DNA from: Linnemannia hyalina
Taxonomy: Eukaryota; Mortierellomycota; Mortierellomycetes; Mortierellales; Mortierellaceae
Assembly (NCBI GenBank): GCA_019671135.1
Contig: JAHRHY010000013.1
Coordinates: 1,054,001 to 1,118,000, forward strand
DNA: 64,000 bases
Reading direction: 5' to 3'
The position numbers and the translations under genes were made by a program. Numbering within the stretch: the stretch's first letter is position 1; each line of letters opens with the position of its first letter. This document shows, one piece after another, positions 55,257 through 64,000 of this stretch. Under the pieces are notes generated by a model. The model ran no database searches, was not told the origin of the DNA, and saw only the letters and a program-made list of their open reading frames with translations.

Positions 55257-56037
55257 GAGGCTAGGAGAGGAGGCAGAGGAATCATTATGTAGAGGTTCTC
55301 GACGTAAGAAGTGAGAAGCGCAGGCCATGTCAAAATCTTTGATTCGTTGCTGCCGTGGGATTTTCGTCCACATCGAGAAAGCTCGTCGGGATAGCGGCCA
55401 GGTGTGGATTATCCCAGGAATCTGTCGAATGCGGACGACATGAGTTGAATGACTTGGGCAAATGAAATGAAAAGTGTGACAAGGAATGATAGAGACGAGC
55501 GCCGCTTGTTGGCTGGAGGAGTATGAGGATTGAAAACGAGAGTAAAGAAGAGACAGTCTCATTGATGAGAAATTTCCCCGCATCTTCTTCCAACTCGTTT
55601 TATGGGGCGGGTTGTCCAAAGACCACTTGGCTCTGATGCAGATGAAATGCAAGGTAAAATAAAGCCAAGGCATCGAACGAACAATCAAGACTCAAAAGGG
55701 TAAGCATGACAGAAAGATATGGATGTGAACGATGATTATTTATTCATGAGAAGGCTATGGTAATGAAATAATAAAAAAAAACAATAAAAAGACAGATATC
55801 TAATACAGCTGGGATGTGGACGATGCAGGGGATGGAATATGATATGTACAGGATGATCGCCAGGGCAGCAAGGGGGCTCGCACCAGAAGAGGCAAAGGCA
55901 AAAGGCAGCAAGGAAGTGTGTGTTCCTGATATCGCGGTTTTGTCGTTACTTGTGGGTGAGTTGGTCATTAGTGTGGTTGTTGGTTGTCGTTGTATTCATG
56001 GCGATAGATGAACGATGTGTTGCTTCCTTGGGCCTTT
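55257..56037. other. Spacer and 3' flank of the bZIP gene
   Basis: No supported gene. The 300 bp left of the bZIP stop are A/T-rich on the minus strand, compatible with its 3' untranslated region. Confidence 0.4.
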
Positions 56038-58372
56038 TTATACCGTAACCTCGACGGGCTGGTCAGCCTTGTTCAAGAGAGCCTCGCGCTCCTCCTGCTC
56101 ACGCTTCTCCTGGGCAACACTGTCTGGGCATCGCAACCAGTTGGGGATGTGGGACCGGATCCAGAGACAGAGGGGGCTAGCGGTCTCGACCGTCTTGCCC
56201 TTGACACCCTCCTCCATCTTCCTGACCGTCTCATCGACATCGGCCGAAGTCGAGTAAGCCGCTATGGGGCAGATACCGCTCTTCAACAGCTCGCAGACAC
56301 GCTGACGGTTGTTGTAGAACGAAGGCCAGCACTTGCGGATCCAGGCCTCGCGCCACTCTGCAAACTTGCAAGGCGTGACACGCTTCTCCTGCTCTTCCTG
56401 GACTTGTCCCATCTGCGATCGAAGATTGCCGTCCATGCTCTGGTAGACATTGACGATCTGGGTCTTGGACAAAGTTGCGGCCTCAAACAAGGAGCGGGTC
56501 AAGTGGAGCATCATCATGTAGACCATCGTCTGCAAGAACATGGAGTCTTGGTTGGCTTGGGTCCAAGTGGTTAACAGGGTGTCCTCCTTTGGCATGACAA
56601 TGTACGTCTGGGCGAGCTTCTGCTCGTGGTAGGCCTTGAGCTCAGTACGCATCTGCTCGTCGACCTCGGCCTCGTGCTTGGCAGCCTCGTAACGGGCCAA
56701 CAGGGCATGGACAGACGATTTGGCCTCGGCCTCCTTGGGGTCCAGGTCGGGGTTGATGATCAGCTCGGCACGGTTGACGCTCATGTTCGGGTCCCAGTTG
56801 ATGTCAAAGGGAACGAAGGGCTGCATCGACCCCTGGGGCAACGACATGATGGTCGATTGCTGCTGAAGTTGTTGCTGCTGCTGGTTGGCGGTGAGGGCGT
56901 TGTTGAGGATGGTCATGTTATTGCTGTCGATGCTGTTCATCAACTCCTTTTGCTGTAACTCCTGGGCCGAGAGGATCGACGACGTCGAAGAGGATGAAGC
57001 AAGGGCGTTGGGGGGTGAGGACGTGGGGAAAGACTCGGTGTTAGGGTTCAAGAGACTGGCGAGCAGGTTGGCATGCTCGCGCGACATGCGACCATCATTG
57101 AAGAGGGTCTGGGAAAGGCGGGCGGTCTCGAGCTCCTGGCGCAAGAACTGGCAGTTGAGCTCAGACTGGGCCAACTTCTTTTGCAATTCGGCTGCCTCAC
57201 GACGAGCCTCCTTGACTTGAGTTTCGAGTGTGCCAATGTACTCTATGTGGTGGAAGGTAAGAGGTCTATGCGTTAGACAACAAACATCATCATACATATC
57301 GCAAATAAAAACGAAAGCGGCATGCGGGTTGCATGCGTGAGAGAATGAAAATTAAACAGCGTCCGTGGTTGTCCGCAAGTGGATACAGTGCGGGCAGGGG
57401 CTGAGGAGAAGAGGGCGGTTTAGTACCTTTTCTGCGCACACGGAAATTGCGGGCAGACAACTTGTTGCGGAGCTGGCGACGCTCCTTGCTGGTCATCTTC
57501 TTTAGCTCGCTGGGGCTGGGCTTCAGAGGGTCAGACCCTTTGGCATCTTGGCTGGGCGACTCACCGTCGTCAGAGTCGCTGTCCATGGCCATGTCGTCCT
57601 TCATGGGAGGTGAAGGGTAGTGCTCAGCCTTGATGGTAGGCGAGCTGGAGGATGCGCTCGAGGCAGGCGACGAAGGTGAGGCTGTGGTGCTGTGGTTATC
57701 CTCTTGACCACTCGAACCGGCGGTAGTCGAGGCAGTGTTCAAATTCAGTGCAGCTGCTGCTTGGCTAGGGAAGAGAGTCGACGACAGGAGCTGCTGCTGT
57801 TGGTGGTGATGGACTTGCTGAAGCTGCTGGAGCTGCTGGAAGCGCTGCATCCAGTAGCTCATCTGGTCGGTAGAGGTTGACGAAGCGGTAATGGCATCGA
57901 TATCCGAGGAGGGCTGTGGCAGGTTCATGTAATTGTCGTTGTTATCGACTGTCATCTGGTTGGGCATGCTAGGGGGCATATTGGGCGAGATCTGACGGTA
58001 AGAAAAGGAGGTCGAGGGCAAAAGAGTAGGCTGCTGCTGGAAAAGCTGCACTTGTGCCAATTGCTCTTCCTGCTGAGGCTGAGGCTGTTGTTGGTATGGA
58101 GGTGGGGGAGGAGTGTTGTAGGAGTGTGAAAGGGTTTCTGGAGAGGAGAAGTCATAGGTGGATGAGGAGGGGGAGGTAGCCATGGTAGAGGAAGAAGGGG
58201 ACGAGAGCGAAGAGGAGGAGGAGGAAGGAGAGGAAGCATTGTTGTCGGTTGAGAAGAGGGTTTGGGTGAAAGGGTCGGATACATCGGGGTCGAGCTCAGC
58301 CTTGAAGAGGTACTGGAAGAGTTCCGAGTTTGACATATCTTCCACGTTTGCGTCGGGGTTGCCAAAGTTCAT
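56038..58372 (-). CDS. bZIP transcription factor
   Basis: Two exons on the minus strand, 58372-57427 and 57242-56038, give 716 residues; the 184 bp intron (donor gtacta, acceptor acatag) splits Glu316. Residues 1-290 are Ser/Gln/Pro-rich, typical of activation domains. The basic region RRQLRNKLSARNFRVRRK fits N-x7-R exactly (Asn303, Arg311) and is followed nine residues later by the first zipper leucine (Leu321). Heptad positions are Leu321, Ala328, Leu335, Ser342 and Leu349. The C-terminal half contains a conserved-looking helical region (LIINPDLDPKEAEAKSSVHA; FLQTMVYMMMLHLTRSLFEA). It acts in the nucleus as a dimer on DNA. The SARNFR-VRRKEYI form is one found in fungal bZIPs, but I cannot assign a named orthologue. 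A CT-rich tract precedes the start on the coding strand. Confidence 0.93.
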
Positions 58373-58740
58373 CTTTGTTGTTCGTTGTTACAGTGGAGTA
58401 AGAGTGGTGGCTGTGGTGATGTCAGTGTTGAATGATGATGATGAGAGGGCAAGGAGTGATTAAGTAAACGAGGGGTGCAGTAGGGTTGAATGAGGAAGTG
58501 TGTGAGAGTGAGAGTGAAAGAGGTTGTGGAGAGAGAAGGAAGGATGGAGGGAAGGAAGAGAGAAACAAAGTAAGAATTTGTTTTGTTGGTGAAAGATTAT
58601 TGTTGTTGTTGTTATTGTTTGTTAGGAGATAAGAAACGAAGAGAGAGGTGAAGAAAAAGAAAAGAGAAGTGAAGAAAAAGACAAAACGGATTAAGAAAAA
58701 GTGGCTGCAACAAAAGTCGACAACAGACAACGAAAGAAAA
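58373..58740 (-). promoter_or_regulatory. CT-rich leader of the bZIP gene
   Basis: On the minus strand this segment is A/C-rich next to the ATG and strongly CT-rich from 58490 to 58740, with a short (AAC)n stretch near 58600-58615. It matches the leader pattern of other genes here. Confidence 0.4.
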
Positions 58741-61700
58741 AAAAAAAGTCTCCTTGGTCCTTGGCGCTCAACTCCACCTCCACCTTCCACATCTTCAAAA
58801 CGGCTCTCGTTGATGATACATGCTTTCGTGCTAGTAGCCAAGTACCATGGGATGAACAGCCAATTGCAGTCTGTTGAGTAATGAACATATCCCTCTTCAT
58901 CGTTGTGCCGTGGTTCATTTGTTCAGCCTTCTTCATTCTTGCTCTTCTTTTGCAAGTTATCTTTCAACAAGCAGTTGTTGGGGCGCCGTTCAAGGCGGAA
59001 GGTCTCCTATTTGTCCAGTCCCAGTCATCTCGTCTAATTAAAGCTCCTTGTTAGCTAGCCCTGAGAACAGGAATCAGATGGAGACAGCGCAAAAGCTCCA
59101 ATTCGGGACAACAAAAGAGCCCTTCCCTCTGTTCTCCATATGTTTTGGGTCTTCGATCGCTTCATTTGTAATCGAGTTACGCGTCCCTTCGTGCGCCCGG
59201 CCCATCGATTTGCCGCTCGCTCTGTCATTCGTCCCCTTTTTAGTCCTTGCACGCCCGCCGCACATTCGCACATTAAAAATGCTGAGCCACGCCTTGTCTT
59301 GATCTCCCCCTTCTTTTTTCTTGTTGTCTTTTTCCCTTTTTTGAAAAGTCTATCCCGACTTGACTCGTCTTGGCACATCCACAAACTCACACCCTGCCCC
59401 TTCCCTTTCCCTTTCCTTTTCTCGTAATACATCGTCATTGCTGTGCATAAAAGAAGCTTCTTTGTCTTGGCTTCACTGCCAAAGCGAAGTCCCAAGAGAG
59501 GTGTGTGTTTGAGATAGCATCAGAGTAGCATCCGAGAGTAGCATCCGAGAGTGTACGAGAATAGAATCTATGGAGAACGGATTCTAGGGGAGCTGTCATA
59601 AAAATTTGTGGCGAGGGAGGGATTGATCTTGTTGGAGGGAGAGAGATGAAGTGTGAGGAAACGTTATGCTGTGGATGTTTAAATGTGGTGAGGGTGGAGG
59701 GGAGGAGATGGAAAGAAGACAGCACAGAAGAAGAAGAAGAAGAAGATGATGATGATGATGAGAAATAGACGATCAGTTGTTGTTGTTGTTTATTTAATGG
59801 CGATAGAGGTTGGCTCTTTCTTTTGTGCTCGTATGTGAGTAGCTTATTGGGTTTAAGCATGTCATGTCAATGCATCAACACAACCATCAGCAGCGATCAA
59901 TCATGAATCAAGAAAGAAACGCAAATCAACAAACAACATCAATATACAGCTGCACCGACAGACACCCACCTGCCATGTGTACAAGCGAGGATATATTCAT
60001 CCTTCTGTGCTTTCAAACAGCAAGAAGTGTTTTTCCTGATGCTACCTTGCCCCTATTTTCACTCGTGTCTGTGAAAGGTGGGTCAGGCTTCTTCAATTGC
60101 TTAACCTTTTCTCTCTCCTAGGTTTCGCCCATTTACTTTTTTTCACTTTGGTGAGGCGTGTGCGTTGCTGTTGCAAATGAAAGCTCTCGGTCCGATCACA
60201 CGTACAAAAACTGACTGACTTTCATTTTACGTGTCAGGGGCAACCTCCTCTGGACAGGGATATGAAGCACAGTAAACCATAATGGACACACACCACCACA
60301 TATCAATGATCTCATACGCTCCCACATGGCTTATACATGTATTTTCGACCGCCGCCTTTTTTTTTCTTTTTTTCTGACTCTCTTTTTCGGACAACTAATC
60401 AGATCGCAGTTCACTCACGCCACTCACACTGCTTCCTACTTCTCTGCTTCACCATTGGCTCGCACACACATCCTCTTCTCTCCCCCATCATATCTACTCC
60501 ATATCTATCTTCCTACATCTAAACCACACACACACAGCAATAGACTCTCCTCTCTCTCACACACTCCCTAATTACCCCCTAGCTTGACCCCTAGACTTGT
60601 GGCCCACTCATCCGTCCATCTCTTACTGCAATGTACTCTACACTGCAAGATGGCCATATTGATGGACAATCATCTTGATGTTGAGGACAATCATCTTGAT
60701 GTTGGGGAATAGGGACTAATTGACAGAATGACTCGAGTCTAGAGTCTGTTTGTTGAGTCGTTGACGTGCTTCCCTATCAGAATCAATTGGAAGCAGGGCT
60801 CTCATAGACTGATAGACCCATGCCAATTTTTTTTCTTCGAAAAACGTTCTTCCATTAAGCTAAACGGAAAGGGAACCTCCAAACCACCTCGCTCGCCTCC
60901 AGAAACACGAGAAACATAATAATTTGTGCGTACGGGGGAGCATTGTCATTTTGCAAAATGTCTTTCAACTGAACGCCCATCTCATCTTTTGAGGTGAAAA
61001 AGGGGTTTGTCAAAGGGAGGAAGAATCCAAAATTAGAAGGCGAGAAAAAATAAAGGAGGGCATAAAGAAAAACCGTTGGATGGAACTCAATTATGCACAA
61101 CGAAAATGAAAACGACATGGCCGTTAGGGGGTGAGAGAGAGAGAGACATTTAGAACAACTTTGATAAAGTACATGATGCTGCCCTGAGAGTCCACGAAAA
61201 AAGAAATCTTGTTTTTCCTGAGTGTGTGGGTAAAATGATGGTTGAGCGTTGGGTGGTGGTCATTGAGTTCTGAGCTAGACCTTGGTGGGCACACTTACCT
61301 GCGATATCAAGAGGTCAAGAGGTACATTTGCCCATTCCTAGAAGGAGCTGAAGGGAGTTTCCAGAATTACTGCGAGAGTTCCTTCTAAAAATCCTCAAAG
61401 GGAGTACGCAGTGAGGAGTGGGGTAAAGGAAGGAGAACGGACGGAGGTATGTTAGTAGGCGGCGTTGTCTGATCCAGATTCGACATTCGGGGTGTAGAAA
61501 TGACAAAATCCCCGGGGTCTTGTCACAGGAGTACTTACTTTTAGCTGGGAACCGGAAGAAAAATATATCGCCGGAAATAAAAATAAAAGCGGGATAGATC
61601 CAGGCCTAACGCTCGGATACCTCTAGCCCTTTCCTCCCTTCCTTCCTCCTTTCCTTGCTTCCTCCTCCTGACTGCCCCACCATGAATCAAACACATAGAG

Positions 61701-62126
61701 CATCCCCTGGAAGCCTCTCCTTGTTCAATGAAGCAATCAGGAGGATGAAGGCGTGGAACGACAGTAGAAGAAGAAGGAAGGGAAGAGCAAAAAGAGAGAA
61801 TCAAACCTTGACGATATCTAGCCCAATAATCAGGCATGGCCGTTTAGAACCTGCGGAGAACGGGCTCCATCGGAACAGTTGAGCCCGTAGAGGGGGGGGG
61901 GGGATTTTAAATGTGTGTGAGAACTGAGGGAAGAGATGGGCCGATCGGAAAAGAAATGAGGCGAGAACGAAAGAACGAAAGAGGGAACTACTTCCGAATG
62001 TTTTACAACCAAGGTGAAGAAGCAAGGAGAGGATGTAGTTCCTTGGGAGTACTTCGAGCGAAGAGTATCGCGATCATTCAAACGAGGATCTTGCACACAT
62101 TACAAAAAGAACACAAACAACAACAC

Positions 62127-62267
62127 ATGCACACCACGTTCTCGCTCTTTTCTCTCGTTCTGGTTTTGTTGCTCTCGGCGAGATTGAATGGTTTCTTTGC
62201 TATCGTGCCAAGTAACCTTTCAAGCATGACCAGGCTCATCCAGTTTTGCCCCAGAACTTTGATGTGA
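62127..62267 (+). CDS. Possible small secreted peptide (unsupported)
   Basis: The frame encodes 46 residues starting MHTTFSLFSLVLVLLLSARL, a good signal-peptide shape, then a short tail with one Cys. It is preceded by an A/C-rich stretch (acacaaacaacaacac) much like the leaders of the confident genes. It has no recognised family, and the mature part is only about 25 residues. It may be the first exon of a spliced gene. Confidence 0.2.
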   Translation: MHTTFSLFSLVLVLLLSARLNGFFAIVPSNLSSMTRLIQFCPRTLM

Positions 62268-63559
62268 AGATAAACCCTGTTGACAGAGATCCAGGCAAGA
62301 TGCTTGCCATGTTCACATCAAATATCGAAACGAGAGGGAGAAGGGAGTGACCACACGAATAACAGCGATTGTTGTTGACATGTTGTTGGTATTGTTGTTG
62401 TTGGTGATGTGAGATTGGCGTCTTAGCCCTGCTGCTTCTCGTTATTTATTTTTTTTGTGTGGCACGAACTCTTTCTCTTAATCGGCATCACCATCGCCAT
62501 CGCCATCTCTCTCTCTCGCTGTCGTTGCTGTCTCGTTAGTCCTCTGTTTGTCGTCATTTTCTGAAATTGCGAGTGGCAGCAGCTGACCAGATAGACAAGG
62601 GAATATGGGGGAAGCACAATGGTCATGTACTGAATACGAGCTATCCGTGTTGTTACTTTCTTTTATATTCTCACCATTGAGCATTTAGCATTTGAGATCA
62701 TTACAAAGCGTAAAAGTGGAAATGAACACCACGCCTGTTATTGTATCGATGTTGGTGTGATATGGATATGCCACAATGATGGACGGACATGCACAAAAGT
62801 GCGTGTCATTACCCCTGTCTATTATGTCCAACGGACAATTGAATTATGCTTTCCAGGGGTGGAGATGTAAATGAATTGTCGAGAGAAAGAAAGATGCTGC
62901 ACCCCCAATGGGTCCAAGGACGTGGCAGTTGAGGGTAGCATGTAGGGATGATGGATGGTCGGGGTGGTGTGAAGTTGGTCTCAATTGATCCAGTCCTCTC
63001 GCTCTCTCTCCTGCTTCTTGCGATCGAACTAACAGGATCTCTCTTGCTCTCATACAATTGTCGAATTATGGGCCAGACCCTCCCTCTCAAATCAATTTTC
63101 TTGTTTCTCCCTCTCCCTCTCCCTCTCCTCCGGGGCATCATTGTCGTCATCGCCCGTCCTCCTCTTCGAGTTCTCTCCCTCTCGACTCATTTGCAGGTCA
63201 TCCCACCCTTCCATTAGAAAATAGTAAGAACCAGTCGACGACAGCAAGCGCACCCACTTGACCCTCGTCACTCAGAGTGTCGATGATATCCCAATATATC
63301 CCACTATCGCTCATCACGATCATCGTCATCATCATCATCATCGTCACTAATGTCATCACTCACTCACCCACTCACTCGCTCGCTCACTCACAGAGCCCCT
63401 TCCTCTCCGCCGCCACCAGCCCCCGTCCACCTCCCTGCTCTGCCTTTGCCGTCCTGTCCCCTCCGGCGATTCTTCACCGGAGAAGAAAATTGCTACGAAG
63501 AATAAAAAAGAGTCAGACCCAGACCTGGCTACAGAGGACGATGTGATGTGATGATCCTT

Positions 63560-64000
63560 TCCTTTTCCGACCTAACAACCTTTCCGTCTTTTTTCTTTCT
63601 TTTCCTCCTTCTCCTCTCTTCTTTCGCACACTCCCCACCCACCCACTCACTCACCCACTCACATATCCTTTTCCCTTTTCCCTTCTTCACTCTCCACTCC
63701 TTCCTTCCTTCCTTCCTTCCTTCCTTCCTTCCTTCCATTCACTCACTCCCCACTCTCTCTCTCCCTCTCTCCCTCTCCTTTCCTCATACTTCCTTCTCAT
63801 TTAACAACACTACCCTTTCCCACCCTCTCTCTCTCTCATCACGCCCACGCACACAATCCACATACACTCTCTACCTGCACTGCACTCCCACTTCACTTCA
63901 TTACTCAGCCAACAAAAGCACCAACAACAAGGACACAATCAACACCAGCCTTTCTCTCATCCCTAATCAACACACACCGACCACCTCCCTCCTTCCTCTC
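63560..64000 (+). promoter_or_regulatory. Probable promoter and 5' leader of a gene beyond the right edge
   Basis: The plus strand is CT-rich from 63550 to 63850 and then A/C-rich (aacaaaagcaccaacaacaagg) to the end. This is the order seen before the TBC, SulP and GST-VOC start codons, so a plus-strand gene probably begins just outside the window. Confidence 0.45.
63699..63736 (+). repeat. (TTCC)n microsatellite
   Basis: Nine to ten tandem ttcc units within the CT-rich tract near the right edge. Confidence 0.9.

Larger units (their letters stand above)
58741..63900. other. 5 kb region without a supported gene
   Basis: Only short open frames are present. Items seen: a GAA/GAT microsatellite at 59729-59761; a plus-strand CT-rich then A/C-rich leader-like stretch at 60355-60590 with no following gene; a 20 bp direct duplication (ggacaatcatcttgatgttg) at 60664 and 60687; a poly-G run near 61892; a signal-peptide-like frame at 62127-62267; (ATC)n at 63310-63342; (ACTC)n at 63358-63390; and (TTCC)n at 63699-63736. 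Confidence 0.45.

Noticed and set aside
58422..58841. Minus-strand 139-codon frame upstream of the bZIP gene
   Set aside because: It is low-complexity Ser/Phe/Leu translation of the CT-rich leader.

Overview
The window is nuclear DNA of a filamentous fungus. Genes are far apart and carry short GT-AG introns (86 to 249 bp), with acceptors usually written ctatag, tcatag or ttgcag. Coding strands are preceded by long pyrimidine-rich leaders, and proteins have long Gln, Ser, Pro and Asn tracts. Two tandem intronless genes combine an ARM-like helical N-terminus with a NACHT ATPase, and one of them continues into pentapeptide and WD40 repeats. I associate that architecture with Mortierellomycotina (Mortierella and relatives), so an early-diverging soil fungus of that group is the best guess. 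This placement is from recall, not from a search.

Left third (1-16 kb): a partial minus-strand acidic protein runs off the left edge and is tentatively a CENP-T-like kinetochore protein. It is followed by a seven-exon plus-strand Rab-GAP with a TBC domain (5124-7816) and a minus-strand single-pass, mucin-like membrane protein of 1134 residues (8017-11421). About 5 kb of low-complexity DNA follows with no supported gene.

Centre (16-34 kb): the two NACHT genes, both minus strand, lie head to tail. The 1672-residue copy has 14 WD40 repeats; the 1198-residue copy stops where its pentapeptide and WD40 tail should begin. About 5 kb of unassigned DNA follows, holding one odd cluster of overlapping open frames at 28.8-29.7 kb. 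Then comes a two-exon plus-strand SulP anion transporter with a large loop insert and no STAS domain.

Graveyard (34.5-40 kb): two related gag-like fragments, a zinc-binding-like frame broken by a frameshift and a stop, and a decayed Ty3/gypsy integrase core. I see no intact mobile element.

Right part (40-64 kb): a secreted, very acidic precursor ends in a Lys-Arg site and a His/Lys-rich peptide. A five-exon gene fuses a sigma-like glutathione S-transferase to a glyoxalase/VOC domain. Downstream of it lies a 2.3 kb array of diverging repeats built on a GGAATTGG core. Next are a five-part membrane protein with a Pro/Gln-rich cytoplasmic tail and a 34 bp micro-exon (here counted as four exons), a broken F-box/LRR-type gene, and a bZIP transcription factor whose only intron separates basic region from zipper. 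The last 5.6 kb holds no supported gene and ends in what looks like the leader of a plus-strand gene beyond the right edge.

I found no tRNA, rRNA or CRISPR array. Functional links inferred: the NACHT pair suggests intracellular recognition or heterokaryon-type surveillance; the GST-VOC fusion suggests aldehyde or methylglyoxal detoxification; the two membrane proteins suggest surface sensing. None of the genes forms an operon-like unit. Exon coordinates below were built by hand from splice consensus and reading-frame continuity.
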